From the NCBI GenBank assembly GCA_029891385.1, contig CM057226.1:91830977-91894976 (forward strand): a stretch of 64,000 nt of DNA. Reading direction: 5' to 3'. Origin of the DNA: Erythroxylum novogranatense (taxonomy: Eukaryota > Streptophyta > Magnoliopsida > Malpighiales > Erythroxylaceae). Position 1 is the first letter of the stretch; each line of letters starts with the position of its first letter. Below are positions 33,256 to 44,916 of this stretch, in pieces. The translations under genes were made by a program, and so were the position numbers. The notes beneath the pieces are model-generated. The model did not search any database. It was not told the origin of the DNA and saw nothing but the letters and a program-made list of their open reading frames with translations.

Positions 33256-35559
33256 ACACAAAGAGTGTCGAAGATTCAGACATAATTTTACTTCTAACTA
33301 ATAGAGATAGTTATAATTTGTAATAATAAGTAGTTGTCATTTGAAATACTACTTCAAATACATAAGGGTTATAAATAGGTATGGCAGTTCAACCTAAACC
33401 CAATCAACCAAAAGTCAAAAGGCCAAATCAGAATGAATCGATTAGGTAAGGCCATGGGACGATATTCTTTGGCCCTACCAGGCTATGGGTCGACTAAAAG
33501 TAACAAAATGTTGTCGTTTTAAAATGACTTTTTAAAAAATGAAAAATTAAGTATGTCTACCAATAGCCCACGGCCTGAACTCGATTCTGACTATTGTCAT
33601 TCCTAATTATAAAGCTAAATATAAGAATACAATTAATTAATAATTCGTAACTAATAATCAAAAATGTCATATATTTTTTAAATTCTCAATGTGTTTATAA
33701 TCATTTTTATAACTAATTTTATAAAAAATAATGATAAGTTATTTATAAGTATATGTAATATTGTAATCTCTTTATTTTAATTTAAAATTTTAAAGACAGA
33801 AAGATTACAATATCAATTAATGAGTCTGCTACACGTGGCAACTTGAGCATCACAAGTTATCTATAAAAGTTTCCCTGCCTAACGATGGAATTTGGGGAGA
33901 GAGTTACGTTTTGCATCCGTCTCTTGTTGTACTGATCCTACTTAATATTAGGTTCCAGTTGCCTCGAATTTCCTAATAGCTCCAACTTCTACATACTGAT
34001 TGGTTAGTTACTGATTGATCACTGACCCTACTTAGTATTAGGTTTCCAGTAGCCTTGAATTTCCTAATAGCTTCAACTTTCACATTGCTGCTGGAAGCAA
34101 AATGTTCATAATTGATCCAATCAAGAAGCATGTTCAAGAGATTAGAAGATTATCAACAGAAAAAATTCCCCTCTTTCCTCCTTTTTGTGTGACTTAGAAC
34201 TCAAAATCTTCTATAAAAAAGAGCCTTAAGTGAGAAATTGAAACTAACGACACCACTCCTTTTTTTTTTGGTTGCTAATGAGATATTCTAGAATAATCTC
34301 AATTATAAAAAGACACATTTAATTTATCCACATGCAGACTAATCCCTGCTCGAGCCAGATAGATTTCTTGTTAAAAACAAAACTCTGATCTTAAAATTTA
34401 AACGATTGAATATATGAGGAGGATTTGAACTCGAAATCTCACTTAATCGACTCCTACTTTCTTCTGTATACCAAATTTGTCGTACGTGACTGAACTACTA
34501 AAGTCAGCGAGAATTATCCTTTTTTTTCTCTGTTATTTTAAATTAATATTAAGTTAATTGAGTCTATTCACATTTTCTAGAAAGACGACAATTTGAAGTA
34601 CAAGTGGTGTTTGTATCCAAGATGGCCCAAACTTGGTCAGGGTTGAGTTGAAACTTGGATGGGTTTGAGATTTTAGCGGGTTTCATACCTCCTAAAATTC
34701 AATTGATCTTAGGCTCAAGCGGCATGAGCTGGGCTAGGTCGAACTTCTGACTGCATATAAGAAACGTTGGGCTAAGTTCGAGTAGTGCCAAGCTCGGTCC
34801 AACCAAATTCATTATCAACTCATGTGAATCTGCCAGCCACTATACAGTTGTCAATGGAGCAATTCCTTCAAGTGGTGAATCTATTAAATGGTTTTCCAAT
34901 AACGATATTTTGATGAGTTGAAGAGTACATCAAAGGCATTTATATTTTTGTCAATGTTAGGTATTTACAATTTTTACCATTGTTAAAATATTAATAATTT
35001 TACCACTACTAAGTGTTTATAATTTTGCCTTTATTTAAGTGTTTGCATTTTTTCCTTCATAAAAAATTTGTCACTTTTTTATTATTTTTAGAGTGATGTT
35101 TTAGCATCTTTTATTACAATTTTAATCAAAATTGAATATTTTATTCATTTACATGATAAAATTTCTATATTTTGAATAATTTACCATTCTTTTTTACTAG
35201 TTATCATTTGTTAAATGTATATTTTATTATGTTAATTGTATTATCATATTTTTTATATAATTAAAGATTATATGGTTATGAACTTACTTCTCACAAGTTT
35301 AAGGATTCAAATAGTTTTATTGATATTATTTCACTCAATGTTGATCAATTTTTCAACCAATATATCAATTTTTCAACCAATATTCGTACAAACAATGAAA
35401 TATCCTATAAATGAGCTCTTTATTTGGTAAGATGCTTAAGTTGGTGACAAGAATATACTGAAAATTATGAACTAGCACATTTTTACCATCTTAGTGACAG
35501 TTAATTGATGCATTTGGTTGTGATATTTAACGTATTACTCATGCCTATGAATTATGCTT
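33256..35559. other. Intergenic region with a short direct repeat
   Basis: No gene recognised. A 63-bp direct repeat with substitutions occurs at 33932-33994 and 34022-34085 (CTGATCCTACTTAATATTAG / CTGACCCTACTTAGTATTAG start). A TATAAAAG word at 33860 precedes it. Other short poly-T and AT-rich stretches occur at 34258-34270 and 34960-35250. Confidence 0.4.
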
Positions 35560-37686
35560 AATAGATTCTAGTATCTGATGATCACTCTTGTGATTCATTT
35601 AAGGAAGTTGAAGAAATAGCGAATATCATGATCTTGTATTACATGAATATTAATATTGCTTTTATAAAATTTCTTTTAAGTTTGGGCAATCCTTAATTCT
35701 CTACCATTTTTAGTTGAATGGGACTAATCGCAAATAGTAGGTTAGATCTCTTATGATTAACTTAACAATTATTAAATTAGACATAGCCTTAAGAGAGGAC
35801 TCTCGTGGTAAGCCCACTGTTGAGATTTTTGTTAGGGATAAGAAGCTTTATGACGATTAAGAGTATTAAATCGATGTTGTTTGATGATCATGATGTAACA
35901 TGTAAAGGGCTTTATACAACATAGCCTTCTAAAAACTAAGAATACATAGAAATTTCTTAAGATCATTAACAAGAAATATAAGTTCTCTAAAAAATGAGAA
36001 GAATGAGCTCTTACACTTTGTATTATATTATTTACGATGATGTTAATGGGATTATAGAGCATACTAACAAGGTCATGACTTGTTATTATGACATGAAAGA
36101 GATCAGTATGGAACTTTATGATGACTATATTATGTAGTTTATCATAGGATTTCTTCCATCTCATTTTGACTTCATTTTGTCCAATTATAATGTTCAAAAA
36201 GAGCAATAGACCATAGAGGAGATGACTGCCTAAAAAGGATGACATAAAGAAAGTAAAGGTAAAAAGTGTTGCAATGGTTACATGTATAACTACAATGGTC
36301 AAAAAAGAATCGTTCACCGAATAATACTAATAACAATGAACCTTTCAAGAAACATAATATGTGCAATAAAGAAAATGGGTAAGTAATGGCCTTATCTTCC
36401 AATACTCCTATGAGTATTAGCTTTAAAGAAAAATGCAATTGCTTTTAGAAGTTTAGGTACAAGAAGGTTGGTTATATAAAACTTAAGGCTGAACTAGTAT
36501 GGAGCAGTATGTATATACGAGAGACAGTATAAGAACTAATAAGTTGTTAAAGATAACCAAATTACAACTTACCGTTGGATATTTTTGGAATTATATAAAG
36601 TTGCATACATTTCCTCAATTCGAGGGAATTTAGTTTCTATATTTTCTTTGGACAAAATTGCTTGTAGTTTTCTTTTTGCATATGTAAATGTGACTTTGTA
36701 TTGTAACTCTATTTTGATTGTAAATAGAATTTTCGTGAGGTAATATAGAAAAAGTCAATTTGGTGGATATGTTTATTCTTACTTCTTCTTCTTCTTCTTT
36801 TTCTTTTCTTAATGTTATTGCTACCATAAAAAGGTTGAGGTTGAATGAGAAAATCTTCCATTATATGGAAAAAGCAACTGAGCCATATTTTTAGACAAAG
36901 AATGGAAAGTTGATAAATGATGGGATAATATAAGATCTCAAATTTTCAACTTTGACACTTGCATTGAAGACATAAAACGAAAAGCTGACTGCCAAGATTT
37001 GGAACATTAAGGTTTATAGGTACACTTAACTACTTGAGTTAATCCATATCCATATTTGTAGGTCTTTTACTCCTCCAACTATAGGTGGCTATAAACGCTT
37101 CATCACTTCCATTAACAACATTTTTGTGATGGTTTTGTTGAGCTTATTCATGATAATTTTTATTCTTTGGATGCCTTTAAAGCCTTCAAAGAAAAAGTGA
37201 AACTTCGATAAGAAAAAAGAAGATAAAATTAGTTCATTTTGTTAGAAATGATGGGTATTATATTAGATAAATAAGTCGAGATGTAATCTTAGACCTTTTG
37301 TAAGGTACCTACAAGAGTATAACATTGATGCTAAATATACAATGACTGATGCACCTTAATAAAATAAAGTTGTAAAAAGAAAAAATCACACATCTGTTGA
37401 CTTGGCGCGATGTGTATTAGCAAGACTCTTCCTTGCCAAAGTTTCTATAGGTTGATGATTTGAAAACTACAACTTATATTTTGAATCTAAGTGTTTATTA
37501 AGTATGTTCTCAAGACTCCTGACAACTTGTGGACAAATAAGAAACTCACTTTTCATCACTTCTATTTTTTAGGGTGTAAAGTATAAGTAAGACCATACAA
37601 TCTACAATCTAAATTAACCAAATTATTTAAATATCTCCATTATTTAAAATAATGGAGATATTTAAATAATCTAAATTAACCAAAAT
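35560..37686 (+). pseudogene. Heavily decayed Copia polyprotein
   Basis: Plus-strand relic in all three frames. Recognisable pieces: gag GFLPSHFDFILSNYNVQKEQ (about 36150), the pre-integrase and integrase start (LLELIHIHIC, FTPPTIGGYKRFITSINNI near 37030-37110) and the integrase core (NIDAKYTMTDAP, RKNHTSVDLARCVLARLFLA near 37320-37430). The catalytic region that should carry the second aspartate is corrupted, with stops and frameshifts throughout. It is cut at 37686 by the Tekay element. Old insertion. Confidence 0.75.
37622..37670. repeat. 49-bp near-perfect palindrome
   Basis: Two 24-bp arms (ATTATTTAAATATCTCCATT... and its inverse) around one unpaired A, 16 bp before the Tekay insertion. 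A sequence like one arm plus centre recurs just past the element's other end (about 47401-47428), so the site was already repeat-rich when hit. Confidence 0.85.
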
Positions 37687-40169
37687 TGTAACGCCCCAAA
37701 TTAGGGGTTAGAATATTAACGAAATTTAGTACGAATTATGCTTGTTATTTGCATATGGAATATTTGCTTAATTGTGCATAAATATTTTGGCATGCATTCA
37801 TGACATTTTCCGGGTAAAATGGTTTAATGAGATTTCTGAATTGTTCGGACAATATTAATATAATTTTAGTAATTTTTGTATACTTCAAATATTTTTAGAA
37901 ATTGATGGTGAATTAATTTTGAGTTGAAAATTTATTTTACGAGTCATTATTTTATGACAGAATTTTGGTGAATTTTCGGAAGTTTTCTGGAACTTTTGGG
38001 TATTTGTTTGTTATAAGAATTCAAAACAATGTATTTGGTTTAAAAAGAATATTTTATTAATAAAAATACTACTAAAAGAAACAAAGAGACTTATTAACAA
38101 TTGACATTTGGCTTCGTTATATCTATACATATGGACTAAGCCTTCTCAGGAAAGGGACACGTACTTTACACGTTGTTCACATGCAAGATGCCTAGTAGTT
38201 TCCTCTACTATTGTTTTTATAAGTGAAAGATATTTAATAAGTGAAAGACATTTAAACATTACCGAAAGGAGTTCTCTGCTTTTGTCCATCAGGTGGTTTT
38301 CGTAGCTTAGTCGGTAAGTAACTCCACTGTGTTTATAATGTAAATATATATATGTTCATGCATGGCTTTGAAGACTTGTTCTATATATACATATCTGTAT
38401 GTTTTGTTTATGTTGGAAAAACAAGAACACGATGAATTCATCATACTCTGTTTTTATATATAAATATATATATCATATACGTGAATTATATGTTTATTTT
38501 TGGTACTGATTATGTTGGGAATTATGAGAGTCGAAGTTGGTGAGTTTTGAAACATACATGAATATTTGAAAATATACAGTAGTGAGAGAATGATATGTGG
38601 CATTTTGGATTTCTAAGTTTTGGAATGTATTTGAAGATTTTGATAGGTTAGACTTGCTAAATAGGTTAGTTTTTAAGTGAAGAAGTTAAAGAAAAATGGA
38701 AGAAGAGTTTGTTGTCTCGTATGGTTTGGTGAAGAAGACGATGAACAGTATTATAAGTCGACTTGTTGTGGTGTATAAGTCGACTTAGATCAACGTTTTG
38801 CATGAAAATATCGTCTCCGCTCTTTAATAAGTCGAGTTATGCAAGTGTAAGTCGACTTGTGGTGTTATGTAAGTCGACTTGTGTAAGTATAAGTCGACTT
38901 ATGGTGTTATGTAATGGTGTTATGTAAGTCGACTTGTGTAAGTATAAGTCGACTTGTGTGTGATAAACTTCAATCTTTGAAATTCCAATCCGCAATCTTC
39001 ACTCTTTTGATCATATCTTTGTCATCCGACCTCCGAATGACCTGATTCTCGAAGTGTTCGATTCGTAAGAAAATTTTCTACCTCTCTATGTGAAATTTGT
39101 AAATTTTCAAATTTAATTAGCAATCAAGGAATTAATAATTTAAGTTGTGAATTATGGAATAAAGTTAAGAATTTAGGGTTTGGTCCCGAAATTTGTCATG
39201 AACATGCATCCTACATATCCATCATACATTAGTGAATTTTTAATCATGCACAATAGTGATTTGTATATGTGTTCCCTATTATAGAGGAACGACCACTGCC
39301 GGATATTGCCAGGACTTTGAGGCAATAAACAGTAAGGGCGATTTTGGTAAGTAGTACAGGTCAGTAATTTCAGTACGTAATATAGGTAGAAAATTTCAGT
39401 AAGTACTTTAGGTAAGTAATTTTTTTTAATGATAAATTTTGTGAGTCAACCTAGACGATGTCTAGGATTAATTTATTGGAAGTGCTATTTGCCTGCATAT
39501 GAAATGTCTGAAATGACCTTGTTCTGTTTTAAAACTGTTAAGTCCTAGTTGTGGGTAAATAGGCATGCCTAGAAGGGTCTGCAGCTGCTCCTGTTATTTG
39601 ACACTTTGGTGTCTCCTGATATCAAGACATATGTCTCTCCTGCTGATACTAATTATGGTATCTCCTGTATAAGTCCCGTTACCCACTTCTGTTAATGGAT
39701 TTATAGTTTGATTTATTTTGTATTTTGATATCTGTTTGATTTTGACATAAACTAAATTATATTCTGATTCTGAAGGATCTCCTGTGTTCTGACGTTCTGT
39801 TTAATATAAAAATCTGTTCTGAAATGCATTCTTTACATTTCTTTGAAATCGGTTAATATAGATTAGTTATTACTCACTAAGTTATATGCTTAGCATGGAT
39901 TTGCCCGTGTAGTTCGAAACGAAGAGATTAAGGATGGACAAGTCATCCGTAGTGGCCAAAAGAGTCTGAGTTTTGTGTCGCGCGAAAATGTATTTTATTT
40001 GGTTTGTTTGGGCCTGTAAATATTCTTTGGATTTGTTTCTGAAATTATGAGATGTATTATATGTGTGTTACGTTTAGTTTTTAAAAATGCATGTGTGAAA
40101 CGTTTTGATTTGTTTGTCCTGTCTTGGGTGGCATCCATGTATCCTCCCAGGGGGTATTTGGGTGTTACA
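37687..40169 (+). repeat. 5' LTR of the Tekay element
   Basis: 2483 bp, TGTAACGCCCCAAATTAGGG to GGGTGTTACA. It holds seven AAGTCGACTT palindromes at 38755-38955. Small open frames inside it (for example 38108-38305) recur in the other LTR but show no protein features. Confidence 0.94.
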
Positions 40170-40174
40170 TCTTT

Positions 40175-40186
40175 TGGTATCAGAGC
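40175..40186 (+). promoter_or_regulatory. tRNA primer binding site of the Tekay element
   Basis: TGGTATCAGAGC five bases after the 5' LTR, complementary to initiator methionine tRNA. Confidence 0.92.
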
Positions 40187-40296
40187 AAGTTTAGGCGGTT
40201 TTGGTTTAACCACGGCTTGCCTATTGTTTTCCGTTGAGTGTCTAAGTTGTGTTTTGGCCTAATGCGGTGTCCCATGATTTGTCTTTAGAAATTACG

Positions 40297-41450
40297 ATGA
40301 AAAGATCTCACGAATTTGTTGACGAAGTTGCTGAGAGTAATCAGCCAGAGCAAACTCGTTCCGAAATACCTGGACCGTCAAGGGTTAATCAAGGGGAAGC
40401 TGAGGTTCCACCTCCTCCTCCAGCTCAAGGAGAAGCTTTGATTAAGTTGTCCCAAGATATGATGACCTTGTTACATCGAATGACAACACCTAAGGCTCCG
40501 ATTGATCAGTTGAGGAAGTATGGGGCTGAAGAATTTTTTGGGACTTCTCTGGAGGAATCTGAAGGGGCCGAGTTCTGGATTGAGAAGGTGAAGAGGGTAC
40601 TGGATGAGATTAGTTGTCCAGCAGAGCAGATGGTTCACTGTGCTGTTTCCCTTCTACAGGGAGCAGCTTATGAATGGTGGAAGTTTGTCCTTAGGAGTCC
40701 TCAGCTACCAGTGCCTCTGACTTGGGAATTCTTTGCCCAAGAATTTAAGACTAAATATGTGACGGAAGCTTACAGAAAGGATAGGTGGAAGCAGTTTTTG
40801 AATCTAAAGCAGATGAGTTTGTCTGTTGCTGAGTATGATCGGGAGTTTAATCGGCTCAGTAAGTATGCCCCTGAATCTATGCTGATTAAAGAGTTCCGAT
40901 GCCATCAATTCGAGGAGGGATTGCATGATTCGATCAAGGAACATCTGGCAGCGTTTTCTATGTTACAACAAGTTACTTACCATCAGTTGGTACAGGCTGC
41001 AATAAAAATAAAAAGACAAGAGACGATCAGGAAAGAAAGAAGTCAGAGAAGAGGCTTTAATAGAGGAGGTCTTGGGAAACGAAATCGGAAGGTAGTTCCT
41101 CCGCACCGAGAGTTGCTCGAGATCCGTGATCTGAGGAAGGCAACAAAACTTTCCTGCATCGACTGCCTCTAGTAGGGGTTCTTCTGGGGGTCGAGGTTCT
41201 GGTGCTCCGGAGTGCCCACACTGCTCTATTCACCGTTGGGGTGTCCGCTGGAGAGCTACAGGTGCATGTTTTCGTTGTGGCAGTACGGAGCATATGATTG
41301 CAAATTGCCCTCTGAGACAGTCTGGGATGGCACAAGCTAGTGGAGAGGTTTCGCATGCTTCAGTTGGGAACAGAGGTCGAGGAAGAGGCCGAGGCGGATA
41401 TAATCAGAACAGGGCAAATATGAGTTCTCACTCAGAAATTGTGAATTAGC
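40297..41450 (+). pseudogene. gag: Tekay gag
   Basis: Starts MKRSHEFVDEVAE at 40297. It contains the retrotransposon gag capsid fold (LRKYGAEEFFGTSLEES near 40510, AYEWWKFVLRSPQLPVPLTW near 40670, YDREFNRLSKYAP near 40840) and a CCHC zinc knuckle CFRCGSTEHMIANC near 41270. A frameshift near 41100-41170 separates capsid from zinc knuckle, and a TAG at 41447-41449 separates gag from protease. Gag would form particles and bind RNA. Confidence 0.9.
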
Positions 41451-41455
41451 CAGCT

Positions 41456-44400
41456 ATGCCTACTGCTTCGGGTCGAGCTTATGCATTGAAACCTCGTGAG
41501 GATCAGGATGCACCAGATGTCATTGCTAGTATGGTTTCTCTCTTTGATTTTGAATCGTATGCATTAATTGATCCTGGATCTTCACATTCATATATCTATG
41601 CTGGAGAAATGTTTGATAAGAAAATGCTTATAGATCAGTTAGAATATGACATGCATGTAACTAGTCCTCTGGGCAGTAGTGTGTTGGTGAATCAGGTGGT
41701 TAGGAATTGTCCAGTTATGATTCAAGGCAGTGAGTATGCAGCAGATTTGATTAGATTGCCGTTTCACGAATTCGATTTGATTCTGGGTATGGATTGGCTG
41801 TCTAAACATCAGGCAGTAATCGATTGTAAGGCGAAGACTATTTTCTTAAAGAGGCCCGACCAGTCTGAGATTGTATTTCGTGGTGGTTGCACACGTGCTC
41901 TGACTAATGTAGTATCTGCTATGCAAGCTCAAAAGCTTCTCAGGAAGCTTCTCAGGAAGGGGTGTGAAGCTTATCTAGCTTTTGTACTTGATTCCCAGAA
42001 GGATGGTGCTAAGGAGAAACTACTTGAGATTCCTGTAGTGAATGAGTTTCCAGATGTTTTTCCTGAGGAATTGCCTGGACTCCCTCTAGAAAGGGAAGTG
42101 GAGTTATCTATTGAAGTTGTGCCTGGTACCGCTCCTATATCCAGAGCACCGTATATAATGGCTCCTACTGAGTTAAAGGAGTTGAAGTTGCAGTTACAAG
42201 AAGTTCTGGATAAGGGGTTTATTAGACCAAGTGTATCACCGTGGGGTGCACCGGTGTTATTTGTGAAGAAGAAGGATGGTACACTGAGAATGTGCATTGA
42301 CTACAGGCAGTTAAATAGAGTCACAGTGAAGAATAGGTATCCACTGCCACGGATTGATGATCTATTTGATCAGTTGAGAGATGCAGGCGTGTTTTCAAAG
42401 ATAGATCTGCGTTCGGGGTATTATCAGCTTCGGGTAAAGGATGTGGATGTACTGAAGACAGCATTTCGAACCCGTTATGGACATTATGAATTTCTGGTAA
42501 TGCCATTCGGGTTAACTAATGCTCCAGCAGCATTCATGGATTTGATGAATAGAGTATTCAGGCCGTATTTGGATCAGTTTGTTGTGGTGTTTATTGATGA
42601 TATACTGGTCTACTCTAGGACTGAATAGGATCATAATGAACATCTCCAAATTGTCTTGCAGACCCTGCGGGAAAGACAGTTATATGCTAAGTTGAGTAAA
42701 TGTGATTTTTGGCTTCAGGAGATATCATTTTAGGGCATGTAGTCTCTACTGAAGGAATTAGAGTTGATCCTAGTAAGATAGAGGTGATTGTTAATTGGAA
42801 GCCATTACGGAATGTGACAGAAGTGAGAAGTTTTTTGGGCCTGGCTGGTTATTACCGTCGGTTTGTTAAGGAGTTTTCGATAGCATCCCCTTTAACTAAA
42901 CTTTTACGGAAGGGAGTGAAGTATGAATGGTCTGATAGATGTCAGAGTAGTTTTGATCAGTTGAAGAGTATGCTTACTGAAGCTCCTGTATTAGTTCAAC
43001 CTACGGCTGGTAAGGAGTATGTTATGTATGCTGATGCGTCTGAGACTGGTTTAGGGTGTGTTTTGATGCAGGAAGGTAAGGTAGTTGCTTATGCTTCTAG
43101 GCAACTAAAGACTCATGAATGGAATTACCCTACTCATGATCTAGAACTTGTAGCAGTAGTGTTTGCCTTAACAATTTAGAGACACTATCTGTATGGTGAA
43201 AGGTGTAAAATTTTCACAGATCATAAGAGTCTGAAGTATCTGCTTACACAGAAGGAACTCAATTTGAGACAACGACATTGGTTGGAATTATTTAAAGACT
43301 ATGATTGTATTGTGGACTACCATCCGGGTAAGGCTAATGTTGTAGCGGATGCCTTAAGTCGAAAGACTATCTCGACTTTATCACTGAAGCAGATTGGATG
43401 GAAGTTGGGATCTGATGGAGCCTTGATGGCTCAATTGATAGCAAGGCCCACGTTGAGACAGGAGATTTGTAATGCTCAGAGAGCTGATGATAAGTTACAA
43501 CAACTTATCTTGGTTACTCGGAAGGTAAATGATGGTGATTTTTTACATGCGGTGATGGTGAATTGTATTATAAGGACCGGTTGTGTGTGCCAGCTAATGA
43601 AGAACTGAAGAAGAAGATATTGTTTGAGGCTCATAATACAGTATTTACTATGCATCCGGGTGGAAACAAGATGTATCAGGATTTGAAGCAGTATTACTGG
43701 TGGTCAGGTATGAAACGGGATGTTGTGGATTATGTAGCAAAATGTCTGACATGCCAGCAGGTAAAGGCTGAGCACCAGGTTCCATCTGGTTTGTTAAATT
43801 CTATTCCTATTCCTCAATGGAAATGGGATAACATTACCATGGACTTTGTCACTGGACTTCCTCTTACTCAAAGGAAGCATGATGCGGTATGGGTCATTAT
43901 GGATAAGTTCACCAAGTCTGCTCATTTTCTGCCTGTTCGTCCTGACTATTCATTGGATAGGCTTGCAGATTTGTATGTGAATGAGATTGTAAGACTGCAT
44001 GGGGTACCATTGTCTATTATTTCAGATCGTGATCCTCGATTTATTTCGAGATTCTGGAAAAGTTTACAGGAAGCATTAGGTACTCAACTTAAATTGATCG
44101 CTTTCATCCTCGCATGGATGGACAATCGAACAAGTTATACAGATTTTGGAAGATATGTTGAGGGCTTGTGTGTTAGAGTTTCCTGGGAGTTGGGATAATT
44201 ATCTGACTTTGATGGAGTTTGCTTATAACAACAGTTATCAGACGAGCATCGGCATGGCACCTTATGAAGCGTTGTATGGTAGGAAGTATAGAACTCCGGT
44301 ATGTTGGATGGAGTTGAACGAAAATAAAATGATCGGGCCAGAAATTGTGAAAGATACTGAAGAAAAGATTCAGATTATTCAATAAAGATTGAAAGCTGCC

Positions 44401-44904
44401 AGTGATAGACAGAAATCTTATGCTGATCTAAAAAGGAAGGATATTGAGTTTCAAGTGGGTGATAAGGTGTTTCTAAAAGTGTCACCATGGAAACACATAC
44501 TTCGATTTGGGAAGAAGGGTAAGCTCATTCCGCGATTCATTGGGCCTTATGAAATTCTGAAGAGGGTTGGACCCGTAGCTTATCAATTAGCTCTTCCTGG
44601 AGAATTGGCCAGATTGCATGATGTGTTCCATATTTCTATGTTGAGGAGATATCGGTCTGATGTCACACATAAGATTCCGATACAAGAGATTCAGGTACAA
44701 CATGATTTGTCATATGAAGAAGAGTCAATTTCCATATTAGCCAGAGAAGTGAAACAATTGCGGAACATGACAGTACCATTGGTAAAAGTCCTCTGGCAAC
44801 ACCATGGACTTGAGGAAGCAACCTGGGAACCAGAGGAAATCATGAAGGCCCAGTATCCGCAATTATTTGGATCAAGTATGAATTTCGAGGACGAAATTTC
44901 TTAA
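41456..44904 (+). pseudogene. pol: Tekay pol: protease, RT, RNase H, integrase, chromodomain
   Basis: Domains in order: protease with [12 protein letters not shown] (41555; a variant of the usual D-[ST]-G); RT (41900-42800) with [13 protein letters not shown], the catalytic [YF]-x-D-D; RNase H with [14 protein letters not shown] (43025); integrase with HHCC zinc site, MDFVTGLP and SDRDPRF (43840-44040) and a later HPRMDGQS; chromodomain EESISILAREVKQLRNMTVP...EEATWEPEE (44716-44840), which targets chromatin. Breaks: TAG 42626-42628, one-base loss near 42730, TAG 43177-43179 at a conserved Trp, frameshift near 43570, at least two near 44095-44130, TAA 44383-44385. Otherwise little diverged. 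Confidence 0.93.
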
Positions 44905-44915
44905 GGAGGGAAGAG
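44903..44915 (+). promoter_or_regulatory. Polypurine tract of the Tekay element
   Basis: AAGGAGGGAAGAG just before the TGTAACG start of the 3' LTR. Primer for plus-strand synthesis. Confidence 0.85.
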
Positions 44916-44916
44916 T

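Noticed and set aside
38108..38305. 65-codon frame repeated at 45338-45535
   Set aside because: Both copies lie at the same place in the two Tekay LTRs; conservation is due to LTR identity, and no domain is visible.
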